This document shows positions 7,653 to 14,149 of a stretch of 24,102 nucleotides of DNA, piece after piece. The notes below the pieces were generated by a model that worked only from the letters and a program-made list of their open reading frames with translations, had not been told where the DNA came from and ran no database searches. Made by a program: the position numbers and the translations under genes. The stretch is from positions 1 through 24,102 of the forward strand of contig JBGQJK010000014.1 in NCBI GenBank assembly GCA_041499035.1, written 5' to 3'. Position 1 is the stretch's first letter. Each line of letters begins with the position of its first letter. The DNA comes from DATFUL01 sp041499035. Lineage in GTDB: Bacteria > Patescibacteriota > Microgenomatia > UBA8517.

Positions 7653-8195
7653 ATGGCGATATATACAAAAACAGGGGATAAGGGCTCCACGAAAGTTTTC
7701 GACAAAAAATCGGGAACGTTAGTTGGTATCAGAAAAGACTCCTGCAAAATAAAATCAATAGGGGCAATTGATGAGTTGAATTCTTTTCTAGGAGTTGCAA
7801 AATCTTTTTCAGATGACTCGAAGCTTCAAAAGAAAATAGAGGAAGTTCAGGCAAATCTTTTCGTTATTAACTCCATTCTTGCCGGCGGCAAGCTCCGCTT
7901 CAGTAAAGTTAAAACTAAAAAATTGGAAAAAGAGATTGATATTTGGGAAGGGACACTACCAGTACAAAAGAACTTCATTTTTTACGGCGGCTCTAAAGAA
8001 TCTTCATTGATTTTTTACGCCCGCGCACTATGCCGTCGTGCGGAGAGGTCTCTCGTCGCTTTCGCCAAAAAAGAAAAAGTTCCGGAGTCGGTTTCAATCT
8101 ATTTCAACAGGTTATCGGACTACCTTTTCATGCTCGGTCGATCGGCAAATTTTTCTCAAGGTAATAGCGAGAGGTTCTGGAAAACTTCAAAATGA
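7653..8195 (+). CDS. PduO-type cob(I)alamin adenosyltransferase
   Basis: A 180-residue enzyme that transfers adenosyl from ATP to cob(I)alamin, giving adenosylcobalamin. Family signatures: the ATP-binding N-terminus YTKTGDKGST (residues 4-13), IGAIDELNSFLGVA (about 37-50), the helical-bundle motif ARALCRRAERSL (about 122-134) with the conserved arginines, and FNRLSDYLFMLGRSAN (about 150-165). The length is normal for the PduO family. Its product is the cofactor of the two class II reductases encoded upstream, which explains the placement. Some relatives have longer C-termini; here the protein ends soon after the last helix. It has its own leaderless-type promoter. Confidence 0.9.
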   Translation: MAIYTKTGDKGSTKVFDKKSGTLVGIRKDSCKIKSIGAIDELNSFLGVAKSFSDDSKLQKKIEEVQANLFVINSILAGGKLRFSKVKTKKLEKEIDIWEGTLPVQKNFIFYGGSKESSLIFYARALCRRAERSLVAFAKKEKVPESVSIYFNRLSDYLFMLGRSANFSQGNSERFWKTSK

Positions 8196-8223
8196 AGCGG
8201 TTCGCAATAGGTCGAGTTAATGA

Positions 8224-8229
8224 TAAAAT
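8224..8229 (+). promoter_or_regulatory. TAAAAT -10-like box
   Basis: TAAAAT ends 8 bases before ATG 8238, in the 42-base gap after the adenosyltransferase. Same arrangement as the other leaderless-type promoters in the window. Confidence 0.4.
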
Positions 8230-8237
8230 GATTTGAT

Positions 8238-8579
8238 ATGGCTGCCACTCCTGAAACATTACGGCCCGAGGCTCCCCAAATAACCGAAAGGCAAGAAGAA
8301 TTCATTGTGCCCGAAACTTTGCAAAGCTCAGGGGTTAAAGTAGTTCAGAAAAACTTCAAGGCTCAGATTAAAGACGACAAAGGGATTCCCGTAATTCAAA
8401 CTACTCCAGCACAAGTAATTACCACAGTTCAACCGCCTTCCGATACAACAACTCTCACTCAGCAGGCAAAAGGGAACACAACCTCCTCTGCCACATGGCT
8501 GGCTGCATTCTGGCTTAGAATAATTAAGAAAGCATTGCATTTTGGTTGGAAGATAGTAGGAGGAGATAGCAATGTTTGA
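8238..8579 (+). CDS. Small Pro/Thr/Gln-rich protein upstream of the transfer ATPase
   Basis: A 113-residue protein of unknown function. The first 85 residues are low in complexity and rich in Pro, Thr, Gln and Val (PETLRPEAPQITERQEE, QTTPAQVITTVQPPSDTTT), probably unfolded. The C-terminus (about 86-108, SATWLAAFWLRIIKKALHFGWKIV) is an amphipathic or membrane-associated helix with Lys/Arg. It overlaps the next gene by 8 bases, and the Shine-Dalgarno site of that gene lies inside this one, so the two are made together. A role as accessory or membrane adaptor of the ATPase is inference from the overlap. Confidence 0.6.
   Translation: MAATPETLRPEAPQITERQEEFIVPETLQSSGVKVVQKNFKAQIKDDKGIPVIQTTPAQVITTVQPPSDTTTLTQQAKGNTTSSATWLAAFWLRIIKKALHFGWKIVGGDSNV
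8558..8563 (+). promoter_or_regulatory. Strong Shine-Dalgarno site for the ATPase gene
   Basis: AGGAGG with 8 bases before ATG 8572, inside the end of the preceding gene. It is the clearest ribosome-binding site in the window and contrasts with the SD-less starts of genes that lie directly after a -10 box. Confidence 0.75.
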
Positions 8580-10908
8580 CATATTTAACATCGATTTTAC
8601 CGGTATATTTATCGCAGCTTTCATAATTGGCGTTGTTATTTTCCTCCTGGCCATTTTGGGCTATGCAGGTTTTATTTTTTTTAAGAACAGAAAAAGGGAA
8701 GCGGCTTCAATAGACTCGGTTCTTCTACAAGTGGCTGTTCCGCGGAACAACGAATTCAAAATTGATGTTATGGATCAGATGATTTCCGGTCTTTACTCAA
8801 CCAAAAAGGGCGGCTGGCAGCAAAAGTTCGATGTTCAGCCCACAATTTCCTTTGAGATAGTGGCCAAACAGGAGGACATTAGGTTTTACGTCTGGGCGCC
8901 GAAGAAAATAAAAGATCTGGTGGAAAAACAAATACACGGAAGCTACCCTGATGCGGAAGTGATTGAGGTTGACGAATACAACATTTTCACTGAGGGCGGC
9001 AAGGTCGCTTATAAAGCTTTCCAGCTTGGTAAAAGTAATTTCTATCCCCTGAAGACTTTTAAAGATCTGGCAACCGACCCAATGACGGGCATAACCGCGG
9101 CACTTGCTAAGATGGGTCCGGGGGAAGCTGCTGCAATTCAAGTTTTAATTTCACCGGCCGAGAGCGAGTGGCAGAAACTTGGGGGCAAATTTATAAGCGA
9201 TACAAAAAAACAGGAAGCCGATCCAGAAAAGGCAAAATTTTCAACACCGGCGAAAACTTTGGAGGCAATCGAGAGTAAAATTGCCAAACCGGGTTTTGAA
9301 ACCTCGATCAGGGTAGTGGCAATCTCGGGGGATGATGCTTCCGCCAAAAATCATATTACAAATATCAGCAGTTCTTTTGCCGCGTATTCGGGGGATCTTA
9401 ATAACCTTAAGGGCCGTAAAATTCACAGCAAAGGCGGGTTCATGGAGGATTTTCTTTACAGATATCAGCCAATGTTTAATCTGTTCGGCAACCACCCCTC
9501 AATCCTCAACAGCGAGGAACTGGCAACCATTTTTCATTTTCCGAACAGGCAGGTAAGTACCCCACATATTTACTGGCTTAATGCAAAAACGGCCCCGGCC
9601 CCAGCCCAAATACCAAGTGAAGGCTTTTACCTCGGTATGAGCAACTATCAGGGGGTTAAACGCCCCGTTTATATCGGAGATGAGGACAGAATGCGACATG
9701 TCTACATAATAGGTAAAACCGGTACCGGAAAAAGCGAAATGCTTAAGGATATGATCTTGCAGGATATAAAAGCGGGCAAAGGTATTTGTTTTATGGACCC
9801 GCACGGTGATGCGGTGGAGGACCTTTTGAAGCTTATTCCGCCGGAGAGGGCAGAGGACGTTATTTACTTTAATCCGAGCGACACAGGGCGCCCTATGGGC
9901 ATGAATTTACTAGAGGCGCGAACCGAAGACGAAAAACATTTTGCGGCAACAAGCGTGATTAATCTTATGTATAAACTTTTCGATCCTTATAAAACCGGAA
10001 TTGTAGGACCAAGATTTGAACACGGAGTCAGAAACGCAATGCTAACCGCAATGGCAGAGCAGGGGAATACTTTTGTCGAGGTTATGAGAATTATGACCGA
10101 TGCCCGGTTTGTCCAGGAACTTTTGCCCAAAGTCGATGACCCGATAGTCAGACGCTACTGGACCGATCAGATTGCCCAGACTTCTGATTTTCATAAATCG
10201 GAGGTTTTAGACTATACGGTTTCCAAGTTCGGCCGGTTTGTAACCAATAAACTTATAAGAAACATAATCGGCCAATCACAGAGCTCGTTTGATATGCGGA
10301 CTGTGATGGACGAAGGGAAAATTCTTTTAATCAACTTGGCAAAAGGGCCTTTGGGGGAGGAGAATAGTAACTTTTTGGGACTTCTACTGGTTCCCCGGAT
10401 TTTGATGGCGGCAATGAGCCGGGCTAGTGTCCCGATGGAGCAAAGGCGCGACTTTTACTTCTATGTAGACGAGTTTCAGAATTTCGCCACACCTGACTTT
10501 GCAGTTATTTTATCCGAGGCTAGAAAATACAGGCTTGGACTTTGTGTTGCCAACCAGTTTATAGGCCAGGTTGAAGAAGAAGTTAAGAATGCAATTTTCG
10601 GCAACGTGGGAACCAAGATTGCTTTTAGAATTGGCGTGACCGACGCTAATTATATGGCTCATGAGTTTGCGCCTACTTTTAGTGAAGAGGACCTTTTAAA
10701 TGTAGAAAAATATCACGCTTACGTGACTACAATTGTAAATAATGAACCGGTTCCCGCGTTTTCTGTGGATACGACCAAGGACATAAGTAAGATTAAGGCA
10801 ATGGAGAGTCCCCGGATTGCCGAAATAATTAAGGAAATGAGCAGGCTAAAGTACGGGAGGGACGAAAAATTGGTGGAGGCAGAGATTGCGAGGCGTTCGA
10901 AGCTGTGA
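8572..10908 (+). CDS. VirD4/TraD-like DNA-transfer ATPase, membrane anchored
   Basis: A 778-residue protein with one N-terminal membrane segment (about residues 10-36), an extended region (40-340) and a RecA-fold motor domain of the type IV coupling protein/HerA-FtsK superfamily. Walker A is GKTGTGKS (381-388) and Walker B is FYFYVDEFQNF with D633-E634. Between them are the FMDPHGDAVEDLL segment and RRYWTDQI. After Walker B, SEARKYRLGLCVANQFIGQ is the sensor-like segment typical of this family. Such ATPases push DNA or protein through a membrane pore; in Patescibacteria they are often chromosomal and associated with pili or DNA uptake, which is inference here as no other secretion gene is in the window. 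The start is set by AGGAGG at 8558. The gene ends 16 bases before the dehydrogenase. Confidence 0.85.
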   Translation: MFDIFNIDFTGIFIAAFIIGVVIFLLAILGYAGFIFFKNRKREAASIDSVLLQVAVPRNNEFKIDVMDQMISGLYSTKKGGWQQKFDVQPTISFEIVAKQEDIRFYVWAPKKIKDLVEKQIHGSYPDAEVIEVDEYNIFTEGGKVAYKAFQLGKSNFYPLKTFKDLATDPMTGITAALAKMGPGEAAAIQVLISPAESEWQKLGGKFISDTKKQEADPEKAKFSTPAKTLEAIESKIAKPGFETSIRVVAISGDDASAKNHITNISSSFAAYSGDLNNLKGRKIHSKGGFMEDFLYRYQPMFNLFGNHPSILNSEELATIFHFPNRQVSTPHIYWLNAKTAPAPAQIPSEGFYLGMSNYQGVKRPVYIGDEDRMRHVYIIGKTGTGKSEMLKDMILQDIKAGKGICFMDPHGDAVEDLLKLIPPERAEDVIYFNPSDTGRPMGMNLLEARTEDEKHFAATSVINLMYKLFDPYKTGIVGPRFEHGVRNAMLTAMAEQGNTFVEVMRIMTDARFVQELLPKVDDPIVRRYWTDQIAQTSDFHKSEVLDYTVSKFGRFVTNKLIRNIIGQSQSSFDMRTVMDEGKILLINLAKGPLGEENSNFLGLLLVPRILMAAMSRASVPMEQRRDFYFYVDEFQNFATPDFAVILSEARKYRLGLCVANQFIGQVEEEVKNAIFGNVGTKIAFRIGVTDANYMAHEFAPTFSEEDLLNVEKYHAYVTTIVNNEPVPAFSVDTTKDISKIKAMESPRIAEIIKEMSRLKYGRDEKLVEAEIARRSKL

Positions 10909-10924
10909 TATCCTTCAAAAAGAA

Positions 10925-11770
10925 ATGAATAATATTGGAGTAATCGGTTGGGGGTTTGTTGGAGCCGCCACAGGCCTCGGCTTTGGAACCAGCGAAAAAA
11001 ATAAGGTTTTTTGGTACGACAAATTTAAAGAATCGCAGAACACCCTTAATGAAGTTATAAAAAATTCCGACTTTATCTTTATCTGTGTTCCTACTCCGAT
11101 TTTTGAAGATTACTCCGGGATGGACATGGGCATAGTGGAAGGGGTTATTGATGAGGTTGCTCCCAAAATCGCGGGCACAGATAAAATCCTGATAATTAAA
11201 TCAACATCCCTCCCCGGAACTGCGCGAAAAGTCTCAAAAAAATATCCCGGGGTAAATTTTGTTATGAACCCTGAGTTTTTGACCCAGAAAAACGCCAACC
11301 GCGATTTTCTGAATCCCGCAAGGACTGTGATAGGGGTCGACTCAAAAGACGTTGCGGCCAAAGTTATCGCAATTTATAAGACAATTCTGGCAAAGAATCA
11401 GCCTTATATAGTTACCGACCCAACAAGCGCAGAGGTAATTAAATACATGAGCAACCTGATGCTTGCCAGCAAGGTTCTTCTGGCCAACGAATTTTATGAA
11501 ATAAGTAAAGCCGTAGGCGCAAATTATCTCGATGTTCAAAAAGCTGTCGAAAGCGACCCGAGAATCGGGACACACCTCGGAGTTCCCGGGCCGGACGGGG
11601 ATGTAGGTTTTGGAGGAGCCTGCTTTCCCAAAGATATGGTTGGAATCCTCGGGCTCGCAAAAACTTTAAATGTGGATGTTAGTGCCCTTGAGGCTATCTG
11701 GAAGAAAAATCTCAAAATAAGGAAACACCGGGATTGGGAAGACTTGCCCCAAGCCTTCAAGAAAAAATAG
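10925..11770 (+). CDS. Short UDP-glucose/GDP-mannose 6-dehydrogenase family protein
   Basis: 281 residues. The N-terminal Rossmann domain has G8-x-G10-x2-G13 (GWGFVG), followed by SDFIFICVPTP. The middle domain has MNPEFL and the helix SAEVIKYMSNLMLASKVLLANEF. The catalytic cysteine is C233 in GGACFPKD. These enzymes oxidise a nucleotide sugar to a uronic acid in two NAD+-dependent steps. The family is normally about 420-450 residues with a C-terminal domain that closes over the nucleotide sugar; here the protein stops about 48 residues after the catalytic cysteine, so that domain is absent. The N-terminus is also compact: the usual stretch after the first helix (DxDxxKVxxLNxGxxPxxE) is reduced. 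The end at 11770 is followed by a tRNA locus and no remnant of the missing domain is visible. Start at ATG 10925; an upstream in-frame ATG (10886) lies inside the ATPase gene. Confidence 0.8.
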   Translation: MNNIGVIGWGFVGAATGLGFGTSEKNKVFWYDKFKESQNTLNEVIKNSDFIFICVPTPIFEDYSGMDMGIVEGVIDEVAPKIAGTDKILIIKSTSLPGTARKVSKKYPGVNFVMNPEFLTQKNANRDFLNPARTVIGVDSKDVAAKVIAIYKTILAKNQPYIVTDPTSAEVIKYMSNLMLASKVLLANEFYEISKAVGANYLDVQKAVESDPRIGTHLGVPGPDGDVGFGGACFPKDMVGILGLAKTLNVDVSALEAIWKKNLKIRKHRDWEDLPQAFKKK

Positions 11771-11783
11771 CTTCAGTTTGGTA

Positions 11784-11818
11784 TAAGCGGAGCTTGGCTT
11801 TAAGCTAAGCGTAGCTTG
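11784..11818 (+). repeat. Two TAAGC hairpin repeats ahead of the tRNA locus
   Basis: TAAGCGGAGCTTGGC (11784-11798) and TAAGCGTAGCTTG (11806-11818). In each, AAGC pairs with GCTT over a three-base loop. Related copies occur at 1402, 17112 and 21337. Confidence 0.55.
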
Positions 11819-11835
11819 AAACGTTCTCCGAATGT

Positions 11836-11841
11836 TATAAT
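11836..11841 (+). promoter_or_regulatory. TATAAT promoter of the nested tRNA locus
   Basis: TATAAT ends 10 bases before the first base of the outer tRNA (11852), a usual distance for a bacterial tRNA promoter. It points to transcription starting just before the outer tRNA and running through the inner one. Confidence 0.65.
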
Positions 11842-11851
11842 TGCCTCACTG

Positions 11852-12036
11852 GGATCATTCGTTCATCGGCTAGGACGAAGGACTCTTACGACAAAATTTG
11901 GATCTGTCGTTCATCGGCTAGGACGGGTCTCTTATAAAGACCAGAGGATAGTTCGACTCTATCCAGATCCACCAAATTTTGACGCGTCGTAAGACGTCGT
12001 AAAGTACGGAGGATGGTTCGACTCCATCATGATCCA
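11852..12036 (+). tRNA. Interrupted tRNA with a second tRNA inside its anticodon arm
   Basis: The two halves of a tRNA lie either side of a complete tRNA gene. 5' half: acceptor GGATCAT (11852-11858), then a D-arm identical to that of the inner tRNA (11859-11877), then GGACT (11880-11884). 3' half: AGTAC (12003-12007), variable GGAG, T-arm GATGG-TTCGACT-CCATC (12012-12028), acceptor ATGATCC (12029-12035) and A73 (12036). The acceptor pairs 7/7 and the T-stem 5/5; the anticodon stem pairs 4/5, with two extra bases (AA) before it. No CCA is encoded. The insert is bounded by CTTACGAC (11885-11892) and GTCGTAAG (11986-11993), with a second GTCGTAA at 11996-12002. The mature anticodon depends on the splice point: joining CTTA to TAA gives UAU, others give UAC, UGU or CGU. 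It may be a functional intron-containing tRNA or a broken copy. Confidence 0.6.
11900..11974 (+). tRNA. tRNA-Ile(UAU), inside the outer tRNA
   Basis: A complete cloverleaf. Acceptor GGATCTG/CAGATCC (7 bp); D-arm GTTC-ATCGGCTA-GGAC; anticodon stem GGTCT/AGACC (5 bp) with loop CTTATAA, so the anticodon is UAU (11933-11935), reading AUA; variable loop AGAG; T-arm GATAG-TTCGACT-CTATC; A73 and an encoded CCA (11972-11974). Most bacteria read AUA with a CAU tRNA modified by TilS; a UAU tRNA is uncommon. It is bracketed by AAAATTT (11893-11899) and AAATTTT (11974-11980), which pair and extend the acceptor stem. Confidence 0.85.
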
Positions 12037-12730
12037 CAAAGTGAAAGCGCTTACCCCGAAACAGCTTTACCAAAAAGGCGAAGTTTTGAGAGAGAAAGAT
12101 AAACACCTCGAGGCCCTTCAAGTGCTAGATGAAGCTATTGTAAGGAGTGTTGAAGCAAGAAACTATCGAAACTTAATTGACACTCTTAAGGCAAGAGTTT
12201 TGACTTGGAAGCACCTTTTTCTACTGAGCAAAGACCTTGTGTATAGAACTTTGGCACGGAAGGATGCTGAGAGTATGCTCGAGATTGCAAACGAATTTCA
12301 TCTAAAAGATAAGCTTCACACGTCTTATTTCAGGTTGGGGGAGGTTGATATGCTTTTTGAAGACTATCCAAAGGCTATAAAAAATTACAAAAAGGCTCTA
12401 AAAACTTATGTAGGCCCAATATCAGAAAAAGGGGACTACAGGTATCATCTTGGGGAGGCGGCTTATAGAAGTGGCGATAAAAAGACTGGTAAGGAAACAA
12501 TTCTGGAAGGGCTAAAGGAAATTGACAAAGGGGCCGACCAGATAGACTCGTTTGTAATACACGTCTGGGAGTCGGGTGCATATATGAGGTTGGCGGATCT
12601 GTTAAGAAAAGATGAGCCAGAAGAAGCCAGAAAATATTTTGCTGAAGCGCTCAAAATTATCGAGTCAGATCCGAAACTTATTATCAGACGAAGGCAAATC
12701 GAAGAGCTTTCAAAGTCACTTGGTGTTTAA
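12029..12730 (+). CDS. TPR-like helical repeat protein
   Basis: A 233-residue soluble protein made of paired helices. TPR-like units are visible near residues 8-40 (LYQKGEVLREKDKHLEALQVLDEAI), 86-125 (LGEVDMLFEDYPKAIKNYKKALKTY), 127-160 and 175-215 (EARKYFAEALKII), with the usual spacing of small and aromatic residues. It probably mediates protein contacts; no partner can be named. The first ATG (12029) lies in the acceptor stem of the outer tRNA, so the true start may be GTG 12041, or the mRNA and tRNA may share sequence. It converges with the recombinase gene, and the two stop codons overlap. Confidence 0.65.
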   Translation: MIHKVKALTPKQLYQKGEVLREKDKHLEALQVLDEAIVRSVEARNYRNLIDTLKARVLTWKHLFLLSKDLVYRTLARKDAESMLEIANEFHLKDKLHTSYFRLGEVDMLFEDYPKAIKNYKKALKTYVGPISEKGDYRYHLGEAAYRSGDKKTGKETILEGLKEIDKGADQIDSFVIHVWESGAYMRLADLLRKDEPEEARKYFAEALKIIESDPKLIIRRRQIEELSKSLGV

Positions 12731-13590
12731 AGCTCGATGAGGATCTGTTTCTTGCCCGGTTCCGTGACTTGGGCCAATTCCAAATATCTCTCGGTTGTGG
12801 AGAGTCTTTTGTGACCGGAAACTTGGGAAAGAAGGACGATATCAACACCGTTTTTAAGATTTTCTACCATAAACGTGGTTCTTAAATCGTTGACCGAATA
12901 AGTGGGAAGCTCGGCCCTTTGCATATATCTGGCAATCGAGGCTCTGATGTTTCTGACCGCTAGGGGTTTGCCGTTTTTGCTGATAAAAACATAGGGAGAG
13001 TCTTCTTTTGGTCTGATTTTGACATAAGCGTCCAAAATATCTTTGGCGGGCCTATTTAAGGGAATATTTCTTTGGGGCTGGGTGGCATATGCCTCAATCA
13101 GCATTTCGCCCTCTTTTAGGTTGGCAGCTTTAAGGCCTGCTACCTCGGAAATCCGGAGGCCTGTTTGGAGTATCAGCTCGACTATGGCGGCAATTCTAAT
13201 ATCCGCCCGTGTAACGTCACGCAGGGCTCTATATTCAAGCTGGCTCAAAAACTTAGGCAGGGAATTTTCGATTTTAGGATGAGCAACAGAGCTTGACGGG
13301 TCGGAAGTAATCACATTTTCGGTGACCATCCACCTAAAGAAAGTCTTAACAGCGTTTAGCTTGCGGCTTACGGATTTTGGGGTATATTTATCTGCGAGTA
13401 GGGTGTCACGGAAGGAATCAAGGTCGTCGGGCCTGACCTGATCGGGAGTGGCTTTTTCTTTCTTAATCAGGAAATCCACCAGCTGTTCAAGATCGCTTCT
13501 ATATGCCAAAACTGTGGCTGGGGAGCGGCCTTTGACTTTGAGTGATTCAATAAACTTTGGAAGCAGGTTTTTAATTGTGTCTTGTGTCAT
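12727..13590 (-). CDS. Tyrosine recombinase, XerC/XerD-like, with altered HxxR box
   Basis: A 287-residue integrase. The N-terminal SAM-like DNA-binding domain spans residues 1-90 (SPATVLAYRSDLEQLVDFL). In the catalytic domain, R146 (TGLRISEVAGL), R237, H260 (SGH) and the nucleophile Y269 (STTERYLEL) are present. The second box, normally HxLRHTF, reads N234-D-L-R237-T-T-F, so the conserved His is Asn. The usual beta-hairpin lysine is also not obvious (EAYATQPQRNIPLN). The size suits a chromosome-dimer resolvase or single-gene integrase. There are no flanking repeats or phage genes, so a housekeeping Xer role is favoured. A promoter lies at 13611-13638. The NxxR form may be a lineage feature and not a sign of inactivity. 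Confidence 0.82.
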   Translation of the reverse strand: MTQDTIKNLLPKFIESLKVKGRSPATVLAYRSDLEQLVDFLIKKEKATPDQVRPDDLDSFRDTLLADKYTPKSVSRKLNAVKTFFRWMVTENVITSDPSSSVAHPKIENSLPKFLSQLEYRALRDVTRADIRIAAIVELILQTGLRISEVAGLKAANLKEGEMLIEAYATQPQRNIPLNRPAKDILDAYVKIRPKEDSPYVFISKNGKPLAVRNIRASIARYMQRAELPTYSVNDLRTTFMVENLKNGVDIVLLSQVSGHKRLSTTERYLELAQVTEPGKKQILIEL

Positions 13591-13610
13591 ACTATATCTG
13601 TTAGAGGCTA

Positions 13611-13638
13611 ATTATATCCCATTTTAGGGAATAGTCAA
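13611..13638 (-). promoter_or_regulatory. Promoter of the recombinase gene
   Basis: Read on the minus strand: TTGACT (13638-13633), a 16-base spacer, TATAAT (13616-13611). Transcription would start near 13604, leaving a leader of about 14 bases before the ATG at 13590. On the plus strand, TATTAC (13641-13646) ends 5 bases before ATG 13652 of the divergent gene. Confidence 0.65.
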
Positions 13639-13651
13639 CGTATTACAGGGT

Positions 13652-14017
13652 ATGAAAAAAATATTAGCTAAAATCGGAGGCTACGCAGCCTGGGGGTTGA
13701 TCCTGATTTTGGCCTTGTCGGTATATAGAAACCTGGGCAGATCTGCCCAAATTAACACACAAATCAAGCTGGAAAAAGCCAAAGTGGCTAAGATTCAAGC
13801 AGACAATAACAAACTTCAGGAGGAGCTTGCCCAAACCCAAAACCCGAATTTCATTGAAAAAGAGGTTAGGGATAAACTGGGACTAGGGAAAACTGGGGAA
13901 GCCATTGTGGTCTTGCCTGACGCGGATACCCTCAGGAAGCTTGCGCCGCAGATGCCTACTGAAGTTGACACTCTGCCCTATCCGAACTGGAAAAAGTGGG
14001 AGAAACTGTTCTTCTAA
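13652..14017 (+). CDS. FtsB/DivIC-like septum formation initiator
   Basis: A 121-residue single-pass membrane protein. The membrane helix is at about residues 8-25 (IGGYAAWGLILILALSVY), followed by a coiled coil (about 33-65, QINTQIKLEKAKVAKIQAD then NNKLQEELAQTQ). The sequence NPNFIEKEVRDKLGLGKTGEAIVVLP (65-90) is the conserved motif after the coil in FtsB/DivIC proteins (EkxAREkLGmxkpGE). These proteins bridge FtsL and FtsQ in the divisome at the cell-division site. The coil is short, as is usual for the family. It is transcribed away from the recombinase gene, with a TATTAC box 5 bases before ATG. The C-terminus ends PYPNWKKWEKLFF, a common tail in relatives. Confidence 0.82.
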   Translation: MKKILAKIGGYAAWGLILILALSVYRNLGRSAQINTQIKLEKAKVAKIQADNNKLQEELAQTQNPNFIEKEVRDKLGLGKTGEAIVVLPDADTLRKLAPQMPTEVDTLPYPNWKKWEKLFF

Positions 14018-14026
14018 AACTTCGTG

Positions 14027-14096
14027 TTGCGGAGCCGGGAGTTGAACCCGGCCTGGAAGATTATGAGCCTTCCGTGCAGCCGTACACTACCCCGCA
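14027..14096 (-). tRNA. tRNA-Met(CAU), probably elongator
   Basis: Read on the minus strand: acceptor TGCGGGG/CTCCGCA (one G-U pair), D-arm GTGT-ACGGCT-GCAC, anticodon stem GAAGG/TCTTC with loop CTCATAA (anticodon CAU), variable CAGG, T-arm CCGGG-TTCAACT-CCCGG, A73. No CCA is encoded. The anticodon stem lacks the three G-C pairs of initiator tRNA, so elongator Met is favoured; Ile2(CAU) cannot be excluded but is less needed given the UAU tRNA at 11900. The U1-A72 pair and the small D-loop are slightly unusual. Confidence 0.85.
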
Positions 14097-14114
14097 TGTA
14101 TCTCAAGCATTGGT

Positions 14115-14120
14115 ATTATA
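14115..14120 (-). promoter_or_regulatory. TATAAT promoter of the minus-strand tRNA
   Basis: TATAAT on the minus strand, 18 bases before the 5' end of the tRNA at 14096. Confidence 0.5.
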
Positions 14121-14149
14121 GCACAGAAATGTTAAAATTGAGGCCACTT

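Noticed and set aside
10886..10924. Upstream ATG for the dehydrogenase
   Set aside because: It lies within the ATPase gene, and the Rossmann strand (NNIGVIG) starts directly at ATG 10925.
11852..12036. Ordinary tandem tRNA duplication
   Set aside because: The halves pair with each other (acceptor 7/7, T-stem intact), not with the inner tRNA, so a nested arrangement fits better.
12727..13590. Integrative element marked by the recombinase
   Set aside because: No flanking direct repeats, tRNA-end duplication or cargo genes could be matched to it; neighbours are housekeeping-like.
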